A stretch of DNA of 21,323 nucleotides from an uncultured Blautia sp. (lineage in GTDB: Bacteria; Bacillota; Clostridia; Lachnospirales; Lachnospiraceae). How positions within the stretch are numbered: position 1 is the stretch's first letter; each line of letters opens with the position of its first letter. This document shows positions 1 through 8,456 of this stretch, one piece after another. Location: positions 1 through 21,323 of the forward strand of contig CAKRVX010000026.1 of NCBI GenBank assembly GCA_934409175.1, read 5' to 3'. Below the pieces are notes generated by a model that worked only from the letters and a program-made list of their open reading frames with translations, was not told where the DNA came from and did no database searches. Position numbers and translations under genes: made by a program.

Positions 1-81
1 GGAGTTGTATTATTTACAGTAATTGTATATATGGGATCTTTTTGGATTGGTGTCCGGCTTATGGAGAAGAAAGAATTTTAA
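1..81 (+). CDS. C-terminal end of a membrane protein (partial)
   Basis: An open frame enters from the left edge and stops at TAA 79-81, giving 26 residues. It is a hydrophobic stretch (GVVLFTVIVYMGSFWIGVRL) followed by a short charged tail, MEKKEF. This is what the last transmembrane helix and cytoplasmic end of a permease look like. An ABC-type permease subunit is one possibility, but nothing here identifies the family. A terminator hairpin follows at 112-146, so this is the last gene of its transcript. Confidence 0.6.
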   Translation, partial: GVVLFTVIVYMGSFWIGVRLMEKKEF

Positions 82-111
82 CAGTGCAGAGGTGTTTCGA
101 AAAAAGTAAAG

Positions 112-146
112 GAGTCCACATTTGATTGCAGATGTGGGCTCTTTTT
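112..146 (+). terminator. Rho-independent terminator
   Basis: GAGTCCACAT (112-121) pairs with ATGTGGGCTC (132-141) over 10 bp with one G-U pair and a 10-base loop. Five T follow directly. It ends the transcript of the partial gene at the left edge. Confidence 0.9.
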
Positions 147-292
147 GAGCAAATAAGTATATAAAAGCAGAACCCTATTGGATTTATCTATATCAGTATG
201 TTAAAATAATTAGTTGATAAAGAAATTAGCAGGTAGAATGGCAAAAATAAATACTGATTATTCATAAAGAAAAAGGAGCTTTTAAATATACT

Positions 293-3055
293 ATGGAGAA
301 ACTTGTTGTTGGTATCCTTGCGCATGTAGATGCTGGTAAAACTACGTTGTCGGAGGGAATTTTATATTTAACCGGGAAGATTCGTAAGCTTGGGCGGGTG
401 GATCATAAGGATGCTTATCTTGACACATATAACCTGGAACGGGAACGTGGAATTACGATTTTTTCCAAACAGGCAGAGTTTGAACTGGGGGACAGGGGGA
501 TAACTTTGCTGGATACGCCGGGGCATGTGGATTTTTCGGCGGAGATGGAGAGGACGCTGCAGGTTCTGGACTATGCAATCCTTGTGATCAACGGAGCTGA
601 TGGTGTGCAGGGACATACTATGACGTTGTGGAGACTTCTGGCGAGATACCAGATTCCCACATTTCTGTTTGTTAATAAAATGGATCAGGAAGGAACGGAT
701 AAAGAGAAAATTCTGGCAGAATTAAAGAAGAGGTTAAGTGACAATTGTATTGATTTCACCTGGGAGAATACAAGTGAAAAGCAGAGAAATGTTGCTGATG
801 AATCCGCAAGCAGAGTAGAAGATGAAATCATGAATCTTCAGTCTGAATTTCTGGAAGACGTTTCTGTCTGTGATGAAGAACTGCTTGAAAAATATCTGGA
901 AACAGAAGAAATTTCAACAGCAGATATCCGAAAAGTGATCAAAGAACGAAAACTTTTCCCATGTTTTTTCGGTTCTGCCCTGAAAATGACAGGAGTAGAA
1001 GAATTTCTTCATGGTCTGGAAAAATACTGCGAGACACCAGTATATCCATCTGAATTTGGGGCGAAAGTATTCAAGATTGCCCGAGATGACCAGGGAAATC
1101 GTTTAAGCTATATGAAAATTACTGGCGGGACTTTAAAGGTAAAGGAGCTTCTCACAGATACAGAAAAAGCTGATCAGATCCGTATCTATTCCGGCGCCAA
1201 ATTTGAACTTGCGAAAGAGGCTCCGGCAGGAACCATCTGTGCAGTAACAGGTCTTTCTCAGACGCATCCAGGACAGGGATTTGGAATAGAACGGGAATCC
1301 GAGATGCCGGTTCTGGAGCCTGTATTAAATTACAGAATTCTGCTTCCAGAAGACTGTGATGTTCACCAGATGCTGAAGAAACTCAAAGAACTGGAAGAAG
1401 AGGAACCAGAACTTCATATTGTATGGAATGAGCAGCTTGGAGAGATTCATGCCATGCTGATGGGCGAGGTTCAGATTGAGATATTAAAACATCTGATCTG
1501 GGAACGTTTTCATGTAGCAGTAGAATTTGGCACAGGAAATATTGTATATAAAGAAACTATTGCAGAGCCTGTAGAGGGCGTGGGGCATTTTGAGCCACTG
1601 CGTCATTATGCAGAAGTACACCTGCTTCTGGAACCGGGAGAGCCGGGAAGCGGATTGCAGTTTTTTACCGCATGCAGTGAAGATGTGCTGGATCGTAACT
1701 GGCAGCGTCTGATACTGACTCATCTGGAAGAAAGAGAACATCCGGGAGTATTAACCGGTTCACCTATTACAGATATGCAGATTACGCTGATTTCAGGACG
1801 CGCTCATCTGAAACACACAGAGGGTGGTGATTTCCGACAGGCGACATACAGAGCAGTGCGTCAGGGGTTAAAGAAAGCAAAGAGTGTTCTTCTTGAGCCA
1901 TATTATGAATTCAGACTTGAGATTCCTGGAGATATGATCGGACGGGCTATGACAGATATCCAGAAAATGAACGGAACTTTCCAGCAGCCGGAAGCGGATG
2001 AGGATGACATTATGATACTGCGAGGAAGTGCACCGGTATCTACGATGCGTGATTATCAGACACAGGTAACTTCCTATACGAAAGGCCGTGGCAGATTATT
2101 CTGTTCTCTGAAAGGCTATGCCCCATGTCAGAATCAGGACGAGATTGTAGAGGAAATCGGATACGATTCTGAACGTGACCTGGATAATCCGACAGGTTCT
2201 GTATTTTGCGCTCATGGAGCTGGATTTGTTGTTCCGTGGTATGAAGTAGAAGATTATATGCATTTAGAAGGTGTAGATGAGTCTGAGTTAAATGGAAATA
2301 TGTCTGATGGAGAAGACAACGGAACAGGAAATGGGGTTGAAGCTGGCAGTGGCTATCGTCCGCCAAAGAATGCCGGCGTAGGAAGCTACGAGGATGAAGA
2401 AGAACTGAAGGCAATCTTTGAGCGCACATTCGGACCGGTTAAACGCTACAAAGAGCCACAGTTTAAGAGAACATTTTCTTCAAAATCCGACAACGGCAGC
2501 TATTACCGCAACAGTTTTTCCACTAAAAAGAAAGAAAAGGAATACCTCCTTGTAGATGGTTATAATATCATTTATGCATGGGAAGAGCTAAAGGAACTGG
2601 CAGATGTGAATCTTCATGCAGCACAGACCAAACTGATGGATATCCTGAGCAACTACCAGGGATTTAAGAAATGTACCCTGATTCTTGTATTCGATGCTTA
2701 TAAGGTAGAGGGACATGCAGAGGAAGTGGCCACTTATCACAATATCCATGTAGTTTATACTAAAGAAGCCGAAACAGCCGACCAGTACATTGAGAAAACA
2801 GTCCATAAGATTGGACGGGAAAACCTGGTAACAGTTGCCACTTCCGATGGGCTGGAACAGATTATCATCATGGGCCAGGGTGCCCACCGTATGTCTGCCA
2901 GAGGTCTGCGCGATGAAATAAAGGCTACAGAAAATCAGATTCGCCAGCACTGGCATGAGCAGCGACAAAGCAGTAAAAATTATTTGATCGACAATATTTC
3001 TGATGAAATGGCACAATACATGAAAGAAAAACGTCTGGAAAAAAATAATGAATAA
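293..3055 (+). CDS. TetM/EF-G-like translational GTPase with a C-terminal NYN/YacP (Rae1-like) domain
   Basis: A 920-residue protein. The N-terminal GTPase is complete: P-loop AHVDAGKTT (10-18), RGITI (52-56), DTPGH (74-78), NKMD (128-131) and GSAL (227-230). The EF-G-like domains that follow are closest in layout to ribosomal protection proteins, which are about 640 residues. Residues 665-748 form an acidic, glycine-rich and then basic linker. From 751 (YLLVDGYNII) a NYN/YacP fold follows, with Asp at 755, 801, 830 and 852. YacP/Rae1 is known in Bacillus as a ribosome-associated endonuclease, so the fusion suggests a factor that enters the ribosomal A site and brings an RNase there (inference). 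The domain IV tip differs from TetM, so tetracycline resistance should not be assumed. AAGGAG at 273-278 lies a rather long 14 bases before the ATG. The gene is monocistronic, with a terminator directly after it. Confidence 0.9.
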   Translation: MEKLVVGILAHVDAGKTTLSEGILYLTGKIRKLGRVDHKDAYLDTYNLERERGITIFSKQAEFELGDRGITLLDTPGHVDFSAEMERTLQVLDYAILVINGADGVQGHTMTLWRLLARYQIPTFLFVNKMDQEGTDKEKILAELKKRLSDNCIDFTWENTSEKQRNVADESASRVEDEIMNLQSEFLEDVSVCDEELLEKYLETEEISTADIRKVIKERKLFPCFFGSALKMTGVEEFLHGLEKYCETPVYPSEFGAKVFKIARDDQGNRLSYMKITGGTLKVKELLTDTEKADQIRIYSGAKFELAKEAPAGTICAVTGLSQTHPGQGFGIERESEMPVLEPVLNYRILLPEDCDVHQMLKKLKELEEEEPELHIVWNEQLGEIHAMLMGEVQIEILKHLIWERFHVAVEFGTGNIVYKETIAEPVEGVGHFEPLRHYAEVHLLLEPGEPGSGLQFFTACSEDVLDRNWQRLILTHLEEREHPGVLTGSPITDMQITLISGRAHLKHTEGGDFRQATYRAVRQGLKKAKSVLLEPYYEFRLEIPGDMIGRAMTDIQKMNGTFQQPEADEDDIMILRGSAPVSTMRDYQTQVTSYTKGRGRLFCSLKGYAPCQNQDEIVEEIGYDSERDLDNPTGSVFCAHGAGFVVPWYEVEDYMHLEGVDESELNGNMSDGEDNGTGNGVEAGSGYRPPKNAGVGSYEDEEELKAIFERTFGPVKRYKEPQFKRTFSSKSDNGSYYRNSFSTKKKEKEYLLVDGYNIIYAWEELKELADVNLHAAQTKLMDILSNYQGFKKCTLILVFDAYKVEGHAEEVATYHNIHVVYTKEAETADQYIEKTVHKIGRENLVTVATSDGLEQIIIMGQGAHRMSARGLRDEIKATENQIRQHWHEQRQSSKNYLIDNISDEMAQYMKEKRLEKNNE

Positions 3056-3068
3056 TGCGCAAAATCCT

Positions 3069-3112
3069 AAAAATCTTCGTTAGAAAAATTTTTCTAATGG
3101 AGATTTTTTTAA
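3069..3112 (+). terminator. Rho-independent terminator after the GTPase-NYN gene
   Basis: A near-continuous inverted repeat: 3069-3088 pairs with 3089-3108, with two G-U pairs. The centre is A5T5, so the real loop is within that stretch. The right arm runs into a T tract. It lies 14 bases after the stop codon. Confidence 0.8.
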
Positions 3113-3315
3113 TTTACGCTGTAATCTTATTAGGACAATAAAAAGTTTTTTGAACAGACTGGGACAGGAATTATAGTAAATTTGTCACAATTTTTGTCAC
3201 AGGTTGTGTAATGTATATCAATTATATAAAATATAAAATCATAAATTTTATTTTTACAGTAATTTACTACAATTTCATATGTTTGGAAAATATTTAAGGA
3301 AGCAAGGAGGGAGCT

Positions 3316-4857
3316 ATGGCAGAAAAAAAGAAAATGATAGGGATAGCAGTAGGAATTATATTGACAGCAGGATTTGCGGCAGCAGGAATGTACGGAAAAA
3401 AAGAACCTGTTGAGGTGACTCAAAGTGCTGATTACATTGGAAAAACAGAAAAAGATTCAATAACAGAAACTGCTGATGAGACATTGAAAAACTGGGCATT
3501 TTGGGGCTGTGTAGAAATAAAATATAAAGGCTGGGCTGGCATGGCATCGGTTGACCAGATTCTTGTGAATTCGGAAAACAGTGACTTTAAACAGCAAGTA
3601 GATAAATATATTACTTTTGAACCAGCAGAAGATTATAATAATCTGAAGGAAGGTGATAAGATTACAATTAATGCTATATTTGATGAAAATGAATTAAAAA
3701 AACAGGGACTGAAAATCGAAGAAACCTCCATGGAATTTACGGTAAACGATGTTAATACAATTCAACAGGTTTGTTCTTACCATGATGGAGTAGCCTGGGC
3801 TGAGGTAAAATGCGGAATGGATGATAACTGGTCTCTTCTGGATAAAGATGGAAATATAATTTACCAGCTGGATAAAGGCAGCTATCCGGTGACACATTAT
3901 ACAAATGGAATATGCATTGTTGATTTCCAGCGGGTAGTGGATAAATCGGGAAATACGATATGGTCTATAGAAAAAGATGGGAATACATATGCAGATTCAG
4001 TGTGGGGCAGCGAAAATGTGGAAAATATTACGATATACAATAACTGGAATTCAGATGTCAGACCAAATGAGGTCGCAGGTCTGGTAGAGAATGATTTTTT
4101 TGGATATATACAAGTGGAGTTTTCGGTCAATACTTTTGATTATTCTGGAAGTTATACAGGCTTTTTAGATAAAGATGGAATCTGGTATCTGGATCCTGTA
4201 TCTATGCAGGCAAGTATACTTGATGGTGAAAATGGAGTATACCGTATCGCAAAATCTGATGGTACAGAGGGAAGATATAATCTTTTGACAAATGAAACGA
4301 TCTGGCTGGATAGAGATAATAAAGATGCATATTATTTACAGGCTGGAAAATGGAATTGTGAATATTACAGCAGTTTGCATAATGGACTTATCTTTGTAAG
4401 TGCAGGGGCTTTGGGAGATACGATATATGATGGAATGGAGTTATCGGATTATCAAAAATCATTTCGTGACAGTTCAGGAAATATGATCATTGATTTAAGT
4501 AAGTATGATCTTTTTTATCCATATCCTGTATTCAGAGATGGCTATGCAATATTAAGAATCTATAATGATCAGCAAAGAAAATATTATACAATTATAGACA
4601 CCAGTGGAAATGAAGTATTTACTCCAAGAGCTTTAAACGAAATCGGGACAGGATGCAGTGAAGGCTGCAGTCAGGATTTATACTGGGTGGATGAAGGGGA
4701 AAAAGGAATCATTTACTATAAAGTTAATGGTGAGCAGGCATTTTCTTTTGATTTCAAATTGAAATCAGGAACAGAATTTAATGAAGACAGAGCATTGATA
4801 CAAAGCGAAGATAATGTTTATTATGTGATTGATTTAGAGGGAAGACTTATATTTTAA
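3316..4857 (+). CDS. Membrane-anchored WG-repeat protein
   Basis: A 513-residue protein. Three lysines precede a hydrophobic segment at about residues 7-26 (IGIAVGIILTAGFAAAGMYG). There is no lipobox cysteine, so this is an uncleaved anchor or a signal peptide, with the rest outside the membrane. The body carries degenerate WG-type beta repeats, seen as recurring units such as LLDKDGNIIY, VVDKSGNTIW, FLDKDGIWY and IIDTSGNEVF. WG repeats are usually structural or binding modules, and no catalytic motif is visible. AAGGAGG (3304-3310) lies 5 bases before the ATG, an excellent site. The gene stands alone between two terminators and is convergent with yhgE. Its function is unknown. Confidence 0.85.
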   Translation: MAEKKKMIGIAVGIILTAGFAAAGMYGKKEPVEVTQSADYIGKTEKDSITETADETLKNWAFWGCVEIKYKGWAGMASVDQILVNSENSDFKQQVDKYITFEPAEDYNNLKEGDKITINAIFDENELKKQGLKIEETSMEFTVNDVNTIQQVCSYHDGVAWAEVKCGMDDNWSLLDKDGNIIYQLDKGSYPVTHYTNGICIVDFQRVVDKSGNTIWSIEKDGNTYADSVWGSENVENITIYNNWNSDVRPNEVAGLVENDFFGYIQVEFSVNTFDYSGSYTGFLDKDGIWYLDPVSMQASILDGENGVYRIAKSDGTEGRYNLLTNETIWLDRDNKDAYYLQAGKWNCEYYSSLHNGLIFVSAGALGDTIYDGMELSDYQKSFRDSSGNMIIDLSKYDLFYPYPVFRDGYAILRIYNDQQRKYYTIIDTSGNEVFTPRALNEIGTGCSEGCSQDLYWVDEGEKGIIYYKVNGEQAFSFDFKLKSGTEFNEDRALIQSEDNVYYVIDLEGRLIF

Positions 4858-4927
4858 AAAAATGCTATCATTTTAGAAGATTTATATACTGTTTTGTATA
4901 TAGTCTTCTATAAATGATAGCATTTTT
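4858..4927. terminator. Bidirectional hairpin terminator between convergent genes
   Basis: A long imperfect palindrome: AAATGCTATCATTT pairs with AAATGATAGCATTT, and inside it TAGAAGA and TATATAC pair with TCTTCTA and GTATATA around a TGTTTT-type loop. A-rich and T-rich flanks on both sides suit termination of the WG-repeat gene (plus) and of yhgE (minus). Confidence 0.88.
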
Positions 4928-4941
4928 GATAACTGATTTAT

Positions 4942-7900
4942 TCAGGCCAGTCCTTTTTCTTCTAACCAATCATAAAGAGTTTTCTTGTCCGCTTTACGCT
5001 GACGCGCCATATGATTGAACTGCAGAATCGTAAGTAAAGTAAACACAACGATCAGCCCGATCAGTACGTAAACTGACTGACGGATACTTGTGCCGCCGGC
5101 AATCGTGCTTCTGAATGCGTTTACTGTGTAGGTAAACGGTACATAAGCATGGATCTTTGATACAAATTCCGGTGAGATTTCAACCGGATAAGTACCTGCG
5201 GAACCGGCCAGCTGGATTACCATGAATACCAGCATAAGGAAACTTCCTACCTTACCAAAGGTGATATTGAAGAAATACATAATGGATGTGAATGCCATTG
5301 CTGTCAGGCAGGCAAACAGAACCGTTTTTGTCATTTCTATTGGCGTAAATTCATTAAATACATGAAGCAGAATAATCAGGAAAAGTCCCTGTAGGATTGC
5401 TACAGGATAAAGAATGGAAGCTTTACTTGCCCACCATGCAAATCCGGATTTTAACTTGCCTTTGTATGTAGTCAGAGGATACATCAGACAGAAGGCCAGT
5501 GCACCTACCCAAAGACCAACAGACATCATATATGGTGCCATAGCGTGACCATTATTTTCAACAGTAGTCATCTGTGTTTCTTCGTTTTCAATCGGTGTGG
5601 CAAACATGCTGACTGTGCTGTCACTGGATTTGGTGCTCTTTACTTGATCAGCACCGTCACTGAGACTGGATGCCAGTGTGGAGGAACCATCTTTCAGCTG
5701 CTTCATGCCATCACCCAGCTCTTGGGAGCCATCATAAAGCTGAGAAGAACCGCTTTGAATCTGTGAGGCGCCATCTGACAGTTTCTGTGCACCGCTGTTT
5801 AAAGTGCTGTTATTGGAAACAAGTTTATTGGTTCCACTTGCGAGAGTTTTTGTGCCGTTGCTGAGAGTAGTGGCACCACTTGCAAGGGTTTTGGCACCGT
5901 CGGATAACTGCTGAGTTCCACTTGTAAGTGCTTCATTATTGGAGGCAAGAGTGGAGACACCATCTGTATACTCCTTGATTCCATCGTTAAGTGCAGAAGC
6001 ACCATCGGACAACTGAGAAGCACCTGATGAAATCTGTGGAATTGCGGCAGAGATCTTTGTTCCGGCTGATTTCAGGCTGGAAGCACCTCCTGTAAGAGTT
6101 GCATCATTGGCAGTCAATGTCCTGAATCCTGCATTTAATGCTTTTACACCTGCAGCTGCCTGCGGGAAAGAAGCTGTGCTGTTTTCCAGTGTACCCAGCG
6201 CTGAGGAAACAGACTGTGTACCTGCATTTACTGCTTTGGCACCTGCATAAAGCTGCTTCACAGATTCAGTTACAGTGCTGAACATGTTTCCGGAAACATC
6301 TGGAATCTGGCTTGCACCGGCACTTATCTGTGAAGCGTTGTCTGTCATATTCTGTGCGCCGGCATTTAACTCGGAAGCACCTGACTCAAGTTCACCGGCT
6401 ACAGAGTTCATCTGTTCCGCTGCTGCGTTTAATTCAGAAACTCTGGAAGAGAGCTGCTCGGACATACTGCTTACTGCACTGTTTATTGTGCTGTTGTACT
6501 GTTCTGCGAAAGAACCATCTACGCCCTGAAGATCAGTGACAGAAGAATATAATGCATCTGACAGTCCGGAAATTGCATCAACAGAGATCATGCCGTTTTC
6601 ATCAGCAGAAGCTGCTGCGTTTTCCAGTGCATCTGCCACATTCTGCATTGCCTGCATGGATGTCTGAGCAGATGCAATTTCGCTGTTTGCTGTTTCCAGT
6701 GCAGAGGCTGTTGCCTGAGAATATTCACTGACAGCAGAACTGATGTCCTGAGCTGCTGTGGAAGCCTGAGCTGCAGTATCCTGAAGTCCTGGTACAAGTG
6801 TATCGGAAATCTGACTGCTTACCTGGCTGATCGCACTGGATGCACTGGAGATTCCTGAGGATGCAGAAGCCATGCCATCACTGGCATTTTCCATGCCGGT
6901 TTTGACCTGACCAAGTTCGGCAGCAAGCTGATTCAGAGAATCTGCATCAGATGTGTTCTGTAAAGCAGAAAGCTGTGTATAGAGCTGGCCAAGTCCATCT
7001 TCCAGCTGCTGAGTTCCATCTTTTAAAGCGGTGGATGTGCTGGTTCCTTTGGAAACAGCAGTGTTGAGCTGGGAAATACCGCTGGATACCTGATCGAGAT
7101 TCTCAAGACCTGAAAGTTTTGAAGCACCGTCAGCAAGCTGTTCGGCACCTTTCACATAGGCGGTTGTTCCGTCAGCGAGAGAGTTGGCTCCGCTAATATA
7201 CTGTGAAGCACCGTCAGCAAGAGTCGTAACACCTGCATTCAGAGAATTGATCCCGGATTCCAGAGCACTGGCTCCGTCTTTCAATTTCTCGGAGTTTGCA
7301 TTGAGCTGAGCCACACCGTCTGTGTAGCTTATTACACCATTGTTAAGAGTATCAATGCCGCTGGTGAGCTCTGGCACTTTGGCTGTCAGTGTGTCAACAC
7401 CCTCATCCAGCTGTTTCGCACCATCATCTACCTGAGCCACGCCATCTGTATATTCCTGAATACCTTTGGTAAGGGTTTCGGCGCCATCCTCGAAGGTAAG
7501 AGTACTGGAAGCAAGCTTTTTCAGATTTTTTGTGATCGTCTGATTTCCGGCAGATGCGGATTTGATTCCATCCTCAAGTTCACCGGATCCATCGGCGGCT
7601 TCCTGCATGCCGTCTCCGACTTTGGCAATCTGGTCAAAAACTGTCTGTGTATAGGTTTCTGTTACTTTGGAAGCAACTGCGTCTTTGATCTTCAGCAGTG
7701 CGGTTTCGCTTAATTTGGAAGCAATGTAGTTGGTTCCGGGGTTGGTTTCGTATTTCAGTTCCATTTTCTTAGGCTCATCGTCCATAAGTGTGGCAGCATT
7801 TGCGGAAAAGTCTTCCGGAATGGTGATTACCATATAATAAGTACCATTTTCAAGTCCTTCTTCTGCTGTACGGCTGTCTACAAAGTTAAATGCCATAGAA

Positions 7901-8136
7901 TCGTTTTCACGTAATTCTTCGACCATGTCCTTTCCCACACTTAGTGTGGTGCCATCATAATCTACAGACCTGTCTTCATTGACAACTGCGACAGGAAGAT
8001 TACTGACGCTTCCGTACGGATCCCACATGGATTTCAGAAACAGTCCTGCATAAATGATCGGGATTGCGATAATTGCGATTACCACAACAAACATGATCTT
8101 ATTGTGCAGTAGGTTTTTCCATTCGTTTTTGATCAT
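4942..8136 (-). CDS. yhgE: YhgE/Pip-type membrane protein with a very long heptad-repeat domain
   Basis: A 1064-residue protein of the YhgE/Pip (phage infection protein, ABC-2-like) family. One N-terminal transmembrane helix (about 13-34) is followed by the characteristic extracytoplasmic YhgE N-domain, which contains LPVAVVNED. From about 175 to 840 runs a series of seven-residue units, typically L-x-D/S-G-A/S-x-x (LSDGAKT, LASGATT, LSNGTKT, LNSGAQK), as expected for a long helical stalk. From 866 (MAPYMMSVGLW) come about five or six membrane helices and a charged cytoplasmic end. Relatives such as YueB act as phage receptors or sit beside type VII secretion genes, but none are nearby here. 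Its role may be envelope-related export (inference). On the minus strand AAAGGGAT precedes the ATG. The divergent tetR gene is the probable regulator. Confidence 0.9.
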   Translation of the reverse strand: MIKNEWKNLLHNKIMFVVVIAIIAIPIIYAGLFLKSMWDPYGSVSNLPVAVVNEDRSVDYDGTTLSVGKDMVEELRENDSMAFNFVDSRTAEEGLENGTYYMVITIPEDFSANAATLMDDEPKKMELKYETNPGTNYIASKLSETALLKIKDAVASKVTETYTQTVFDQIAKVGDGMQEAADGSGELEDGIKSASAGNQTITKNLKKLASSTLTFEDGAETLTKGIQEYTDGVAQVDDGAKQLDEGVDTLTAKVPELTSGIDTLNNGVISYTDGVAQLNANSEKLKDGASALESGINSLNAGVTTLADGASQYISGANSLADGTTAYVKGAEQLADGASKLSGLENLDQVSSGISQLNTAVSKGTSTSTALKDGTQQLEDGLGQLYTQLSALQNTSDADSLNQLAAELGQVKTGMENASDGMASASSGISSASSAISQVSSQISDTLVPGLQDTAAQASTAAQDISSAVSEYSQATASALETANSEIASAQTSMQAMQNVADALENAAASADENGMISVDAISGLSDALYSSVTDLQGVDGSFAEQYNSTINSAVSSMSEQLSSRVSELNAAAEQMNSVAGELESGASELNAGAQNMTDNASQISAGASQIPDVSGNMFSTVTESVKQLYAGAKAVNAGTQSVSSALGTLENSTASFPQAAAGVKALNAGFRTLTANDATLTGGASSLKSAGTKISAAIPQISSGASQLSDGASALNDGIKEYTDGVSTLASNNEALTSGTQQLSDGAKTLASGATTLSNGTKTLASGTNKLVSNNSTLNSGAQKLSDGASQIQSGSSQLYDGSQELGDGMKQLKDGSSTLASSLSDGADQVKSTKSSDSTVSMFATPIENEETQMTTVENNGHAMAPYMMSVGLWVGALAFCLMYPLTTYKGKLKSGFAWWASKASILYPVAILQGLFLIILLHVFNEFTPIEMTKTVLFACLTAMAFTSIMYFFNITFGKVGSFLMLVFMVIQLAGSAGTYPVEISPEFVSKIHAYVPFTYTVNAFRSTIAGGTSIRQSVYVLIGLIVVFTLLTILQFNHMARQRKADKKTLYDWLEEKGLA

Positions 8137-8185
8137 ACCTATCCCTTTCTTTCTCTATATTTAGTTGTATAATCAAACATTTCTC

Positions 8186-8212
8186 TATTAATCACTTTGA
8201 GAGCGATTAATA
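8186..8212. promoter_or_regulatory. Candidate operator palindrome in the yhgE leader
   Basis: Perfect 8-base arms, TATTAATC and GATTAATA, are separated by 11 bases. The repeat lies between the candidate yhgE -10 (8243-8248) and the yhgE start, so a bound regulator would block elongation. It is a candidate for the divergent TetR protein. Confidence 0.4.
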
Positions 8213-8242
8213 AACAAAGTGTTGATTTTCTGTACGAGTGGT

Positions 8243-8271
8243 ATTATACTAAAATAGAAAATAAGAAACAA
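8243..8271 (-). promoter_or_regulatory. Candidate yhgE promoter
   Basis: On the minus strand there is a perfect -10 TATAAT (8243-8248). Seventeen bases upstream lies TTGTTT (8266-8271), a weak -35. Transcription would start near 8236 and give a leader of about 100 bases that carries the 8186-8212 palindrome. Confidence 0.45.
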
Positions 8272-8299
8272 CCATTAAATTTACTATTCGGTGTATGGT

Positions 8300-8328
8300 A
8301 ATAGACAAAATATATCATAATGTCTATT
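8300..8328. promoter_or_regulatory. Second candidate operator palindrome
   Basis: AATAGACA (8300-8307) and TGTCTATT (8321-8328) are perfect 8-base arms 13 bases apart. The repeat is placed midway between the divergent genes. Confidence 0.35.
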
Positions 8329-8366
8329 TTTGAAAATAATCTACATTTTTGATAAAAATATACAAA

Positions 8367-8389
8367 TTTACCCAATATAAATTGGTAAA
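8367..8389. promoter_or_regulatory. Third candidate operator, close to the tetR start
   Basis: TTTACCCAAT (8367-8376) faces ATTGGTAAA (8381-8389) with one unpaired C and a 4-base centre. It lies about 70 bases before the tetR ATG, in the part likely to contain its promoter, so it is a possible autoregulation site. Confidence 0.4.
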
Positions 8390-8456
8390 ATTTAACCGAA
8401 TATGATCAGTAAAATAGATTGCTGCAGCCGGCAAAAGAGAACAGGGGGAAACGATA

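Larger units (their letters stand above)
8137..8456. other. Palindrome-rich intergenic region between yhgE and tetR
   Basis: These 320 gene-free, A/T-rich bases hold the divergent promoters and several inverted repeats: TATTAATC-N11-GATTAATA (8186-8212), AATAGACA-N13-TGTCTATT (8300-8328) and TTTACC(C)AAT-N4-ATTGGTAAA (8367-8389). A wider pair, TTTACTATTCGGT (8280-8292) and ACCGAAT plus AGTAAA (8395-8413, interrupted by six bases), brackets the last two. Any of these could be the TetR operator, and the sequence alone does not say which. Confidence 0.6.

Noticed and set aside
293..2230. Annotation as a tetracycline-resistance gene
   Set aside because: The overall fold is TetM-like, but the domain IV loop is of the EF-G type and the protein carries an extra nuclease-like domain. 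Resistance cannot be claimed from the sequence.
5545..6539. Several plus-strand frames inside yhgE
   Set aside because: They come from the repetitive heptad DNA read in the opposite direction. The compositions are low-complexity and no start signals are visible.
5600..7620. The repetitive yhgE segment as a CRISPR or DNA repeat array
   Set aside because: The periodicity is 21 bases of degenerate coding sequence without identical repeats and spacers.
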